The position numbers and the translations under genes are program-made. From contig JAWSUZ010000038.1 in NCBI GenBank assembly GCA_033852165.1, positions 62,001-126,000 of the forward strand: a stretch of DNA of 64,000 bases, read 5' to 3'. Each line of letters begins with the position of its first letter. Position 1 is the first letter of the stretch. This document shows, piece by piece, positions 9,273-18,588 of this stretch. The notes under the pieces were generated by a model, which was given only the letters and a program-made list of their open reading frames with translations, had not been told where the DNA came from and did no database searches. This DNA is from Agarilytica sp033852165. Lineage in GTDB: Bacteria; Pseudomonadota; Gammaproteobacteria; Pseudomonadales; Cellvibrionaceae.

Positions 9273-9349
9273 CCTCTCGATTTTTTAAAAAAACATCAGT
9301 ACGAATAACAAATCCAAGTGGTTATAAAAAACGATTAATAGGATCAGCT

Positions 9350-10072
9350 ATGAAGTTATTTTCCCCCTTACTTTTTTGCATATTATGGTCAGGGCAAATT
9401 TACGCAGATAAAAAGGCGGTAGAGTCTTTTTCTCAAGCATTGTTATCGGTAGAGACAATGACGGGGCGCTTTACTCAGCGAATAATTGATTCTGATGAAC
9501 TTGCCAGTGCCAGTGCCAGTGCCAGTGCCAGTGCCAGTGCCAGTGCCAGTGCCAGTGCTAGTGATTCTGGGAAAGACAATGACAATGACGCAAGCATTCA
9601 AACCACCGAAGGTAACTTCATCATAAAGCGTCCGGGATATTTTCTTTGGCATGTTTCGCCACCGTATGAGCAATTGATCATTGGCTCTCCGGGTACTTTG
9701 AAAATGTATGATCCTGATTTAGAGCAAATGACGATACATGCTCAGGATTCACTTTCGGGAACGCCAGCTTCTTTGATCAGTGGAGACGTTACTTCAATTG
9801 ATCAAAACTACGACGTTGAATTGAAGCAAAATAAAAAAACACGGACCTTCACACTTACCGAGAAAGGCGAAGGTGAGGGAGCGTTTGAATCATTAACATT
9901 TGTTTTTTCGAGAAAAACGAAAAACAGCTTACTTTTAGAAATGTCATTTATCGATAAGCTTGGCCAAAAAGTTGAAATTTTAATTTCACAGCAAAAAAAT
10001 AACCCTCGGATTGAGGATGGCGCGTTTGATTTCGAGCCGCCCAAAGGCACAGATATAATAATCGATGGCTGA
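9350..10072 (+). CDS. lolA: Outer-membrane lipoprotein carrier protein LolA, with an (Ala-Ser)10 insert
   Basis: A periplasmic chaperone that carries lipoproteins from LolCDE to LolB. A signal peptide (about residues 1-19, ending IYA) leads into the LolA beta-barrel with GRFTQ and, further on, KRPGYFLWHVSPPYEQLI. At 240 residues it is longer than the usual ~205. Most of the excess is a run of ten Ala-Ser dipeptides at residues 52-71, followed by an Asp/Ser-rich stretch, in a loop between early beta strands. The run is encoded by a pure hexanucleotide repeat. The last 8 bases overlap rarA, so the two are translationally linked. Confidence 0.9.
   Translation: MKLFSPLLFCILWSGQIYADKKAVESFSQALLSVETMTGRFTQRIIDSDELASASASASASASASASASASDSGKDNDNDASIQTTEGNFIIKRPGYFLWHVSPPYEQLIIGSPGTLKMYDPDLEQMTIHAQDSLSGTPASLISGDVTSIDQNYDVELKQNKKTRTFTLTEKGEGEGAFESLTFVFSRKTKNSLLLEMSFIDKLGQKVEILISQQKNNPRIEDGAFDFEPPKGTDIIIDG
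9503..9562 (+). repeat. Hexanucleotide tandem repeat (GCCAGT)10 inside lolA
   Basis: Ten consecutive 6-base units, nine GCCAGT and a final GCTAGT. They are in frame and encode Ala-Ser ten times. Because the unit is a multiple of three, gain or loss of units changes loop length and not the reading frame. Confidence 0.97.
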
Positions 10073-11384
10073 TCTATTTGAGCAAGATGTCGATATGGGG
10101 CAGCCCTTGGCTGCTCGTATGCGCCCCCAAAATCTTAACGAATATATTGGTCAAGATCATTTGCTGGGTGCCGGTAAGCCTCTACGCCTGTCGATAGAAC
10201 GGGGGCAGATCCATTCCATGATTTTATGGGGACCTCCCGGTGTCGGTAAAACCACTTTGGCGAAATTACTCGCGAATGAAATAGACGCTCATTTCATCGC
10301 CATCTCCGCTGTTTTATCCGGTGTGAAGGATATTCGGGCAGCGATAGAAGAGGCAAAGCTCCATCAGAGCACCTACGGCAGTAAGACCATATTATTTATT
10401 GATGAAGTGCACCGTTTTAACAAAGCGCAGCAAGATGCTTTCTTGCCCTTTGTTGAAGATGGCACTGTTGTATTTGTTGGAGCAACGACAGAGAACCCAT
10501 CCTTTGAGGTCAATAACGCGTTACTGTCGCGTTGCAGAGTGTATGTGCTCAAGAGTTTTTCCGACGAACAGCTCCAAAAAGTGCTAATCCGCGCGTTAAA
10601 CCACGAAAAGTATGGTTTAGGGCGTCGTAATATCACCGTCGCAGAAAACGAAATGCGAGCGTTAGTTGTGGCTGGTGATGGTGATGCTCGTCGGTCGCTC
10701 AATTTGCTGGAAATTGCGTGTGACCTTTTAGACGATGGCGATAGCTTGTCCGAAACCGTAATCGCTCAAATACTGGTGGGTGATGTCCGGCGCTTCGACA
10801 AAGGCGGCGACCTATTTTATGAGCAAATTTCTGCCTTACATAAGTCTGTAAGAGGCAGTGATCCAGATGCCGCCTTATATTGGATGATGCGTATGTTAGA
10901 CGGGGGTTGCGATCCTCTCTATTTGGCACGACGCGTCGTACGTATTGCCAGTGAAGATATCGGCAATGCCGACCCTCGCGGTTTGGCGCTAGCAATTAAT
11001 GCCTGGGAAGCGCAAGAGCGTTTAGGCAGCCCCGAGGGCGAGTTATCAATAGCGCAAGCGGTCATCTATTTGGCTTGCGCCCCCAAAAGTAACGCCGTGT
11101 ATAATGCCTTCAAAAAAGCCCGCAGTGAAATTCAGTCCCTACCGAGTTATGACGTTCCCATGCATTTACGTAATGCACCGACGTCATTAATGAAGGGGAT
11201 GGATTACGGTAAAGATTACCGTTACGCACATTCAGAAGAGGGTGGCTTTGCGGCTGGCGAAACGTACTTTCCTGATGAGATGGAAGGGCGTGTGTATTAC
11301 GAGCCGGTTGAAAGAGGCTTAGAAATTAAAATTTCAGAAAAGCTTAAACGACTTCGCGCACTGAACAAGCAATCTCAAGGGTGA
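10065..11384 (+). CDS. rarA: Replication-associated recombination protein RarA (MgsA), AAA+ ATPase
   Basis: A 439-residue clamp-loader-like AAA+ ATPase that acts at stalled replication forks and is homologous to eukaryotic WRNIP1/Mgs1. It shows the N-terminal LAARMRPQNLNEYIGQ motif, Walker A GPPGVGKT near residue 57, Walker B LFIDEVHRFNKAQQDAFLP, sensor-1 GATTENPSF and the C-terminal tetramerisation segment with YLARRVVRIASEDIG and YLACAPKSNAVY. The start ATG lies inside the lolA end, and the stop overlaps crcB by 4 bases. The lolA-rarA-crcB-serS order is conserved in Pseudomonas-like genomes. Confidence 0.95.
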   Translation: MADLFEQDVDMGQPLAARMRPQNLNEYIGQDHLLGAGKPLRLSIERGQIHSMILWGPPGVGKTTLAKLLANEIDAHFIAISAVLSGVKDIRAAIEEAKLHQSTYGSKTILFIDEVHRFNKAQQDAFLPFVEDGTVVFVGATTENPSFEVNNALLSRCRVYVLKSFSDEQLQKVLIRALNHEKYGLGRRNITVAENEMRALVVAGDGDARRSLNLLEIACDLLDDGDSLSETVIAQILVGDVRRFDKGGDLFYEQISALHKSVRGSDPDAALYWMMRMLDGGCDPLYLARRVVRIASEDIGNADPRGLALAINAWEAQERLGSPEGELSIAQAVIYLACAPKSNAVYNAFKKARSEIQSLPSYDVPMHLRNAPTSLMKGMDYGKDYRYAHSEEGGFAAGETYFPDEMEGRVYYEPVERGLEIKISEKLKRLRALNKQSQG

Positions 11385-11758
11385 TCATGCACTGGCTAGC
11401 GGTGGCTTTAGGCGGAAGTGTTGGTGCAATGTGCCGTTACGGCATCGCTTTGGCGATACCCACCCAAGCCGGTAAATTTCCCATCGCGACGTTGACGGTC
11501 AATGTACTGGGATCTATGTGCTTGGCGATGTTGTTTGTGCTCATCACTGAAAAAGCCGTTTTACCATCAATTTGGCGCCAAATATTAATGGTTGGTTTTT
11601 TTGGCGCTTTTACAACGTTTTCAACGTTCTCGCTAGAATCGTTGCAGTTATTGCAGGCGGGACACATGAAATTGGCGTTGATCTATATGCTCAGCAGTGT
11701 TTCGGCTTGTATAGTCGCGGCATTTGCAGGATACAATTTAATTAACAAAATACTTTAG
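11381..11758 (+). CDS. crcB: Fluoride exporter CrcB/Fluc
   Basis: A 125-residue four-helix membrane protein that forms dual-topology dimeric fluoride channels. Signature segments are GGSVGAMCRYGIA near residues 7-19, the TLTVNVLGSMCLAML helix and GFFGAFTTFSTFSLE, which holds the fluoride-lining Phe and Ser/Thr residues. The ATG overlaps the rarA stop by four bases. There is no fluoride riboswitch before it, because the preceding sequence is the rarA coding region. Expression therefore probably follows the operon. Confidence 0.93.
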   Translation: MIMHWLAVALGGSVGAMCRYGIALAIPTQAGKFPIATLTVNVLGSMCLAMLFVLITEKAVLPSIWRQILMVGFFGAFTTFSTFSLESLQLLQAGHMKLALIYMLSSVSACIVAAFAGYNLINKIL

Positions 11759-11776
11759 GAATTAAGTGGGAACCTT

Positions 11777-13060
11777 ATGCTAGACCCGAAACTTCTTCGT
11801 TCAGAACTCGAAACTGTCGCAGCCAATTTACAAAAGCGTGGCTATACGCTCGACACACATAAAATAGAGCAGTTGGAGACTCAGCGAAAAGCCCTACAGT
11901 CAGAGTCAGAGTCTTTACAGAACCAACAAAAGCAAAGCGCAAAAAAAATTGGCAAAGTTAAGGCTACTGGCGGCGATATAGCACCGCTATTAAAAGAGGT
12001 TGATAACCTTAAGTCATCGAGCAATGAAGCCAAGCAGCGACTTACTGAAGTGCAAAATGAAATAGAAGCCATCGTCACAGCCATACCCAACTTAGTGTCC
12101 GACGATGTGCCGGCTGGTGCAAGTGAAGATGATAATGTTGAAGTGCTTAAATGGGGCGAGCCAAAAACCTTTAGCTTTGACGTAAAAGATCATGTCGACG
12201 TTGGTGAGGGCATAGGCGGGCTAGATTTTGAAACTGCAGCCAAACTCACAGGTTCTCGCTTCGCGTTAATGCGTAGAGATATTGCTAAGCTTCATCGGGC
12301 GCTCATTCAATTGATGCTTGATACACATAGTGACGAGCATGGTTACGAAGAACTGAATGTTCCTTATATCGTCAATAAAGAATCACTTTTTGGAACCGGT
12401 CAATTGCCCAAGTTTGAAGAGGATCTATTTAAGTTACGCGAAGATCGCGAACTCTACTTAATTCCTACGGCAGAAGTTCCCGTCACCAATATATTGCGCA
12501 ACGAAATCGTAGACGAAAAAAACTTACCGATTAAATTTACGGCTCATACACCGTGTTTTCGTTCGGAAGCCGGTTCTGCCGGTCGAGATACTCGGGGAAT
12601 GATTCGTCAGCATCAATTCGAAAAGGTTGAATTGGTTCAATTTGTATTGCCAGAAAACTCTAACCAAGTACTTGAAGAGCTAACGCAAAATGCAGAGGCA
12701 ATCTTACAGAAATTAGAATTACCTTATCGCAAAGTCATATTGTGTGGCGGGGATATAGGCTTCTCCGCTCATAAAACCTATGACTTAGAAGTTTGGTTGC
12801 CCTCGCAAGCAATGTATCGCGAAATTTCGTCGTGTAGTAATTTTGGAGACTTTCAGGCGCGTCGAATGAAAGCGCGTTATCGCAGCCAAGAAACCGGAAA
12901 ACCTGCATTGCTTCACACCGTAAATGGCTCTGGTTTAGCGGTAGGCCGAACCTTAGTGGCTATTTTAGAGAACTACCAACAGGAAGATGGCTCGGTCGCA
13001 ATTCCATCTGCATTGCAGTCTTATATGGGTGGAAAAACGGTTATGGCCGTAGCGTCTTAA
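11777..13060 (+). CDS. serS: Seryl-tRNA synthetase
   Basis: A 427-residue class II aminoacyl-tRNA synthetase of normal length. The N-terminal coiled-coil arm that grips the long variable arm of tRNA-Ser spans about residues 30-100 and is rich in Gln, Lys and Glu. Motif 2 (FRSEAGSAGRDTRGMIRQHQFEKVE) begins near residue 261, and motif 3 (GLAVGRTLVAILENYQ) near residue 385. The gene begins 18 bases after crcB and is followed 38 bases later by cysG, so it belongs to the lolA-cysG run. Confidence 0.97.
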   Translation: MLDPKLLRSELETVAANLQKRGYTLDTHKIEQLETQRKALQSESESLQNQQKQSAKKIGKVKATGGDIAPLLKEVDNLKSSSNEAKQRLTEVQNEIEAIVTAIPNLVSDDVPAGASEDDNVEVLKWGEPKTFSFDVKDHVDVGEGIGGLDFETAAKLTGSRFALMRRDIAKLHRALIQLMLDTHSDEHGYEELNVPYIVNKESLFGTGQLPKFEEDLFKLREDRELYLIPTAEVPVTNILRNEIVDEKNLPIKFTAHTPCFRSEAGSAGRDTRGMIRQHQFEKVELVQFVLPENSNQVLEELTQNAEAILQKLELPYRKVILCGGDIGFSAHKTYDLEVWLPSQAMYREISSCSNFGDFQARRMKARYRSQETGKPALLHTVNGSGLAVGRTLVAILENYQQEDGSVAIPSALQSYMGGKTVMAVAS

Positions 13061-13098
13061 TTTCAACTGGTGAGGCTGGGCAAGTAGAGAACTAACCT

Positions 13099-14484
13099 AT
13101 GGAATTTTTACCGCTTTTTTTCGATTTAAAACGAAAGCCATGTTTACTCATCGGCGGTGGTGCGATCGCCACGAGAAAAGCTCGCTTGTTGCAAAAGGCT
13201 CAAGCAAAGATTTTTGTTTTGTCGCCTGATGTTGACTCAGAGTTACTTGAAATTGTGAAGGATAGTGGCGGTGCCTACTATGCAGAGCAATATGACGTCG
13301 CCTATCTTGACGACAAAGTTCTGGTGATTTCAGCTACAAACGATAATGTTTTGAACGAGCGTGTAGCGAAAGATTGTCATGCGCGGAAATTGCCGGTTAA
13401 CGTTGTCGATAACCCTGCAGTTTGCAGCGTTATTATGCCTGCGATTATTGATCGGAGCCCCTTAATTATTGGTGTTACGAGTGGCGGGGAATCACCCGTG
13501 TTGGCGCGACGCCTGAGAACGGAGCTAGAAAGTAATATCCCGGCTGCCTATGGCGATTTAGCGAAAATGGCCAGCGACTTTCGTCAGCAAGTTAAAGATA
13601 GTTTTCCTTCTGATGTTGATCGACGTCGATTTTGGGAAGCGGTATTAAATGGTGACATTGCCGAAAACGTATTAAGTGGAAATTCAGCATTAGCGCGTGA
13701 ACGCTTACAGGAAAAAATTGACGCCAAAGACGTAGAATCTCATGGCGAGGTTTATTTGGTCGGTGCAGGTCCTGGTGATCCGGATTTGTTGACCTTTAAA
13801 GCGCTTCGTTTAATGCAAAAAGCTGAAGTTGTTTTATACGACCGTTTAGTCTCCGGCCCAATCCTCGATATGGTTAGGCGTGACGCCGATCGTGTTTATG
13901 TCGGCAAAAAGCGTGACGACCACGCCGTGCCGCAGCAAGAAATCAACCAGCTTTTACTGGAATATGCGCAAAAAGGTAAGCGTGTTTTGCGCTTAAAAGG
14001 CGGTGACCCATTTATATTTGGTCGCGGCGGAGAAGAGATTGATTTACTGGCTGAGCACAACATACCGTTTCAGGTTGTCCCGGGAATTACGGCAGCTTCT
14101 GGTTGTGCAAGTTACTCAGGAATACCGCTTACGCATCGAGATTTTTCACAGTCGGTACGGTTTATCACCGGGCATTTAAAGACGGGAGAAGCCGATTATC
14201 CTTGGGGAGAATTTGTTAACGACAAGCAAACACTCGTTTTTTATATGGGTTTAAAGGGCCTTCCTAAAATTTGTGAAAACCTAATTAAACATGGTAAAAA
14301 ACCGACAACTCCAGCGGCATTGATTGAAAAGGGGACATTACCAGAGCAGCGTGTTCATATCTCAAATTTAGAAGATTTAGCGAGCTCCATCGAAGGTAAA
14401 GATATACATGCACCGACGTTGCTTATTATTGGTGACGTGGTGTCACTTCACAAAAAATTGAATTGGTATAAAAGTTCCGACTAA
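13099..14484 (+). CDS. cysG: Siroheme synthase CysG (uroporphyrinogen III methyltransferase/precorrin-2 dehydrogenase/ferrochelatase)
   Basis: A 461-residue fusion. The N-terminal half (CysGB) carries the NAD-binding GGGAIATRKARLL near residues 18-30 and makes sirohydrochlorin and siroheme from precorrin-2. The C-terminal half (from about residue 216, VYLVGAGPGDPDLLTFKAL) is the SAM-dependent uroporphyrinogen III methyltransferase, with GGDPFIFGRGGEE and VPGITAASG. Siroheme serves sulfite and nitrite reductases. The product precorrin-2 is also the entry to B12, but the cob operon in this window covers only late steps. Length and domain order match E. coli CysG. Confidence 0.96.
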   Translation: MEFLPLFFDLKRKPCLLIGGGAIATRKARLLQKAQAKIFVLSPDVDSELLEIVKDSGGAYYAEQYDVAYLDDKVLVISATNDNVLNERVAKDCHARKLPVNVVDNPAVCSVIMPAIIDRSPLIIGVTSGGESPVLARRLRTELESNIPAAYGDLAKMASDFRQQVKDSFPSDVDRRRFWEAVLNGDIAENVLSGNSALARERLQEKIDAKDVESHGEVYLVGAGPGDPDLLTFKALRLMQKAEVVLYDRLVSGPILDMVRRDADRVYVGKKRDDHAVPQQEINQLLLEYAQKGKRVLRLKGGDPFIFGRGGEEIDLLAEHNIPFQVVPGITAASGCASYSGIPLTHRDFSQSVRFITGHLKTGEADYPWGEFVNDKQTLVFYMGLKGLPKICENLIKHGKKPTTPAALIEKGTLPEQRVHISNLEDLASSIEGKDIHAPTLLIIGDVVSLHKKLNWYKSSD

Positions 14485-14649
14485 TTGGCCGATAACTCTA
14501 TATGAACGGCTTCAAAATCGACCTTTTATGTGTTGATCTCATGTTATTCTGGCTCGGTTGTAAGTTGGCGATAGCAAGGCCGTGTTGAGTGTTGCGAGCT
14601 GATAGCTGCAGGGCTCGCTCATAATTCAAAACAGCGTTATTCAAAATAG

Positions 14650-14913
14650 GTGCAGGGGATGGTGGATAGTATACGACCAACATACCGCCCGCTTACGGCT
14701 AAACCGGGCGCAGAGCGGGTAAGAGAATCGACTGATGTCGAAACGCCTACCGACGACAAGTCTGGCCAATCTTATATTGTCACCAAGGACCGTCGGGGAA
14801 ATCGCGATCGTCGGAATAAAAAAGGCGAATCACGGGCCATTTACGATATGCGTGATGGTGAAGGGCGTCGTAAAGATGATGATGGCCGCCCCAATATAAA
14901 AATTGAAGTGTAG
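14650..14913 (+). CDS. Small charged protein of unknown function
   Basis: An 87-residue frame from a GTG, or 84 residues from the ATG at 14659. It is hydrophilic and rich in Arg, Asp, Lys and Gly, for example KDRRGNRDRRNKKGE in the middle and RDGEGRRKDDDGRP near the end. It has no signal peptide or membrane segment, and I recognise no family. It sits alone between cysG and gor on the same strand, 166 bases after cysG. The composition suggests an unstructured, possibly nucleic-acid- or envelope-associated protein. It may also be a chance frame, although the clean codon use supports a gene. Confidence 0.5.
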   Translation: MQGMVDSIRPTYRPLTAKPGAERVRESTDVETPTDDKSGQSYIVTKDRRGNRDRRNKKGESRAIYDMRDGEGRRKDDDGRPNIKIEV

Positions 14914-15105
14914 CGCCGAACGTCATCGTCTGAACAAACGAATCCCATCTAGGTTATCAAGTGAAGTGTCATAACGGTTCTTAAGCCGAATTACTTTTTT
15001 CTATAAGCATTAGCTTGAGCCAAATTCATCTAAACACTTTATTAATCGTGCAGTCATAGCGTGCTCATTTACCCTATTAATTCAATTTAATCCTGAGGAG
15101 GATAT

Positions 15106-16473
15106 GTGGAATACGATTACGATCTTTTTGTAATTGGTGCTGGTTCTGGAGGTGTCCGTGCAAGTCGAATTGCTTCCCAGTTAGGTGCAAAAGTTGCCGT
15201 TGCCGAAGAGCGATACCTCGGTGGTACCTGTGTCAATGTTGGTTGCGTACCTAAAAAACTTTTTGTCTATAGTTCTGAGTTTACAAAGATGCTCAAAGAC
15301 GCTCGGGGATTTGGTTGGGAAGCGGAAAACCCGGTTTTTGATTGGGCAACATTGCGCGACAACAAAACAGACGAGATTACGCGCCTTAATGGTATTTACG
15401 GTTCAATACTGGAGAATGCCGGGGTCGAAGTGATCAATGGTCGAGCGGTGTTAGTTGATGCACATACGGTCTTAGTGAACGGTAAACATATTAGCGCAAA
15501 ATCAATTTTAATCGCGGTTGGTGGCTGGCCGCGTAAACCGCAGTTTCCTGGCAGTGAATACACCATTGATTCGAATGAGGTCTTTAGCTTGGAATCCTTT
15601 CCCAAGCGTGTATTAGTTCAGGGCGGAGGCTATATTGCAGTTGAGTTTGCGGGCATTTTTCAAGGCTTGGGAGCGGAGACTGAGCTGAGCTATCGAGGCC
15701 CCTTATTTTTGCGTGGATTTGACGAGGAAGTGCGTCAATTTGTGGCAGAAGAAGTTGCCAAAAGTGGGGTCAAACTTACATTTAATTCCGATATTGAAAA
15801 AATAGAGAAAAACAGCGACGGCAGCCTAAAAGTGTTTTTCAAAAACGGTGAAGTAAGAGAGGTCGACACCGTGTTTAGTGCCACCGGGCGGGCACCTAAA
15901 GTAGATGGTCTAGGGCTAGAAAACACTGCTGTCTCCTTCGGTAAAAGCGGTCTTATAGCGGTTAACAATGAATTTCAAACCGCTGAGCCTAGCATATACG
16001 CGTTAGGCGATGTGGTGGGCAGAATGAGCTTAACTCCCGTTGCTTTGGCTGAAGGCATGGCATTGGCTCGGCATTTGTTCGACGGTCAAACGATCGACAT
16101 GAACTACAAAAATATCCCTACAGCGGTTTTTTGCCAACCCAATATCGCGACCGTAGGTTTGACTGAGCAAGAGGTTGAAAAAGCCGACACCCCTTATGCG
16201 GTATATACCAGTAAATTTAAGCCGCTCAAAAATACCATTAGTGGCTCAGAGCATAGAACCTTGATGAAGCTTATTGTTGATCGCAGTAACGACAAGGTTG
16301 TTGGTGTGCATATGGTGGGTCCGGATGCCGGTGAGATTATTCAAGGCGTGGCAATTGCGATGAAAGCAGGTGCAACAAAGCAGGATTTTGATGAAACAAT
16401 CGGCATTCATCCTACATCGGCAGAGGAGTTTGTGACGATGCGAGAGCCCGTGAGAACGGTGGGTATTTGTTAA
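15106..16473 (+). CDS. gor: Glutathione-disulfide reductase
   Basis: A 455-residue class I pyridine nucleotide-disulfide oxidoreductase that regenerates GSH with NADPH. It shows the FAD motif GAGSGGVRASRIA near residue 11, the redox centre GGTCVNVGCVPKKL near residues 39-52, the NADPH motif GGGYIAVEFAGIFQ, the second FAD motif YALGDV and the catalytic HPTSAEE at the C-terminus. I chose the GTG at 15106 because GAGGAG lies five bases upstream and the product starts MEYDYDLFVIGAG. An ATG two bases earlier is out of frame. Confidence 0.95.
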   Translation: MEYDYDLFVIGAGSGGVRASRIASQLGAKVAVAEERYLGGTCVNVGCVPKKLFVYSSEFTKMLKDARGFGWEAENPVFDWATLRDNKTDEITRLNGIYGSILENAGVEVINGRAVLVDAHTVLVNGKHISAKSILIAVGGWPRKPQFPGSEYTIDSNEVFSLESFPKRVLVQGGGYIAVEFAGIFQGLGAETELSYRGPLFLRGFDEEVRQFVAEEVAKSGVKLTFNSDIEKIEKNSDGSLKVFFKNGEVREVDTVFSATGRAPKVDGLGLENTAVSFGKSGLIAVNNEFQTAEPSIYALGDVVGRMSLTPVALAEGMALARHLFDGQTIDMNYKNIPTAVFCQPNIATVGLTEQEVEKADTPYAVYTSKFKPLKNTISGSEHRTLMKLIVDRSNDKVVGVHMVGPDAGEIIQGVAIAMKAGATKQDFDETIGIHPTSAEEFVTMREPVRTVGIC

Positions 16474-16539
16474 AGTTTAGGCACAAAAATACCTAGAGTC
16501 TAATCTAGATATTCTCTTTAACCTATTGATTTTGATGGG

Positions 16540-17667
16540 TTAAAGTGCTCCAGCCTTCAGTTCGCACCTGACCACCTCGTTAAAGGCGGTCACCCATTCC
16601 TGGTCAAATTGAGCTCCTGCTCTTGAGTTGATTTCAGACATCGCTCTCACGACGGTTTTGCGTTTTTCACGGTCTGCTCGACCATTTAAGATTGAGAAGA
16701 ACGAATCAATAATCGCGAGTATTTTGGCTCCATCATGAATGATTTCGCCGCCATTACCGATGGGGTACCCTTTACCGTCGATGCGCTCATGATGCTCCAA
16801 AATCATCGACGCAGCCGGAGCCCAACCTTCAATGCGTATCAAATAGTTATAGCCCCAAACTGGGTGCTGTCGCATTTGAGCGAGTTCATCAATAGTTAAG
16901 CGTTCTTTTTTCTCCAGTATTTGGTGGGGGATAAATGACATACCAATATCATGGAGGTAGACGGCGGCGGATAGCTGATAGGTGTCCACTGGAGAGCCGT
17001 TTATGGCGTTTAGTTTTTGTGCCCAATCGTGGGATTGTTCCGTTCGGCCTTCCCAATAGATACTGTGTTGATCTGTCTGTTGGGAGAGTTCCCTAAAAAA
17101 CAGTAGATCAAAAGCTTGTTTACTGTGGTCTGGTAATGATGTTGTGCTGTCGTAAAGAAGTCGGTCTGTTGGCGGATCGTATGTTTCAGTTTCCGCATCA
17201 TGGGCGAATCCAACACCAACCAATTGCAAAATTTTATGACTTTCCTGGTCTGCTTCCTCTCCCTTGGCCAGTGACAAGTTGGTATAGAGTGAGATTAATT
17301 CCTTTTCTTGGAGGTTGCCATAAGATTGGTCGAAAAGATCTCTTTGATGGATATCCCGAAGGCGGTCTATACCCAGTTGGATGACATCGATCACTGCGTG
17401 AGAGGCTTCAAAACGCTTCATGCGTAAGGACTCGATAACCTCTTCTATGCTGTTGGTGAAGTGCATGACGGATTCTAAGCGAACAACGGCAGCATTTCCT
17501 TTTATCGTATGGACTGCACGAAAAAGGGCGTTAATATCTTCTTCTACACCTTCACTTTCACCTTCATCTATCGCTCGAATGAGACCCTCGAGAGCCGTTT
17601 CGATTTCTAGTGATAAATCGAGAAAGGCATCGATGATTTCGACACGCATTTCGCCATCAATGTCCAT
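16540..17667 (-). CDS. Hpt-HD-GYP fusion protein (putative c-di-GMP phosphodiesterase with histidine phosphotransfer domain)
   Basis: A 375-residue protein with an N-terminal Hpt four-helix domain (phosphorylatable H53 in AVHTIKGNAA) and a C-terminal HD-GYP domain (H201, HD at 239-240, HHERIDGKGYP at 292-302). HD-GYP proteins hydrolyse cyclic di-GMP at a bi- or trinuclear metal site, and Hpt domains relay phosphate between kinase and receiver. The HD motif reads LHDIGM where most active enzymes have LHDIGK. I chose the ATG at 17667 because an upstream TTG-started extension of 22 residues lacks a ribosome-binding site and any domain. A CheX-like gene lies 0.9 kb away on the opposite strand. 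Confidence 0.88.
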   Translation of the reverse strand: MDIDGEMRVEIIDAFLDLSLEIETALEGLIRAIDEGESEGVEEDINALFRAVHTIKGNAAVVRLESVMHFTNSIEEVIESLRMKRFEASHAVIDVIQLGIDRLRDIHQRDLFDQSYGNLQEKELISLYTNLSLAKGEEADQESHKILQLVGVGFAHDAETETYDPPTDRLLYDSTTSLPDHSKQAFDLLFFRELSQQTDQHSIYWEGRTEQSHDWAQKLNAINGSPVDTYQLSAAVYLHDIGMSFIPHQILEKKERLTIDELAQMRQHPVWGYNYLIRIEGWAPAASMILEHHERIDGKGYPIGNGGEIIHDGAKILAIIDSFFSILNGRADREKRKTVVRAMSEINSRAGAQFDQEWVTAFNEVVRCELKAGAL

Positions 17668-17874
17668 ACTCAACCTGCGGTAGTCTATGGGTATAATTAC
17701 ATCATAGTTACAAGACGAGTGAAGGGAAAGCAAAATGAAGGCGTAGCGTTGGAGGGGGCTACCACTCCTACGGGTGTAGTGGTTTTTCTTCGTAAAGAGG
17801 TTTGGGCTAACTAGCTAACAAGTGCTTGGAAAAGGCTAAATTAGGTGTCAATGAAACCACTAATTTATAATGAT

Positions 17875-17894
17875 GCTAGGTCGAAAGACCTAGC
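17875..17894 (-). terminator. Perfect hairpin with GAAA tetraloop at the end of the small minus-strand gene
   Basis: An 8 bp perfect stem, GCTAGGTC and GACCTAGC, with a GAAA loop on the plus strand. It overlaps the stop codon of the 69-residue gene. There is no T-run on the minus strand, so it may be a weak terminator or an mRNA 3'-end stabiliser. Confidence 0.4.
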
Positions 17895-18099
17895 GATAGT
17901 ATTTTGGTCCAGTGAAGTTGGCATCGCGCTCAACAGGTCGGTATTTTCTTAGCTTATCTGCAATGGCTTTTTTCATTGCATCTTCATCTTGAACGGGTTC
18001 AAGAACCGTTTGTGTTGTATTTGCATTCACTCCACTATCCTTTAGCTCAATACTCTCCCTGATCTTTTTTTGTTTTTTACTAAATAGCGCCAACATCAT
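17890..18099 (-). CDS. Small protein of unknown function (69 residues)
   Basis: A short hydrophilic protein starting MMLALFSKKQKKIRESIEL and ending YRPVERDANFTGPKYYR. The basic start and a central Gln/Asp-rich stretch suggest a soluble protein, and no domain is recognised. An AAGG sequence six bases before the ATG pair supports translation. It stands alone, upstream of the Hpt-HD-GYP gene on the same strand, separated from it by about 220 bases with a hairpin at its end. It may be a small lineage-specific regulator, but nothing in the sequence proves this. Confidence 0.55.
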   Translation of the reverse strand: MMLALFSKKQKKIRESIELKDSGVNANTTQTVLEPVQDEDAMKKAIADKLRKYRPVERDANFTGPKYYR

Positions 18100-18588
18100 T
18101 TTTGCCTTCTATTTTTGTCGATGTTATTAACCACCCAAACGCTCATTTGCGGAATGCATTGTAACGAATTTCGACAGGTAAGCGACGGTAAATGGTGATA
18201 AATACTGAAAAATGCCAGTTTTAGTGACCTATGTCACACTGGCTGAAATACGTTCATATGTTGTTTTTGGTGTCAAGATTGAAATTAGAAACTTTACTAG
18301 CGTTTTGATTAACGTTTTAGATGCTGGTATCGATTTGGTCGAAAGTAAGGCTTAGCATCCATACCGGTAGGACTAGTTGGTGGGAGTGGGAAATGATGAT
18401 TTAACAATTGACTGCACTAAAAAACCCTTTTGAGAATGGTCGTAGAACACCCTTTTGGGGGCGTGTTGAGATCAATTAGGGGCGGTTTCAAGGACTTTAC
18501 ATTCGTATCGTGAATTAATTGGAAGCGATGTGTTTGAGGCACTATGATATAAAGAGAGTCGTGAGCATGGTCACTCAATAGGTATTCA
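18100..18588. other. Intergenic region, nothing recognised
   Basis: Nearly 490 bases between the divergent 69-residue gene and the CheX-like gene. It presumably contains both promoters. A short minus-strand frame overlaps the start of the CheX-like gene and is not credible. No RNA gene or repeat was recognised. Confidence 0.4.
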
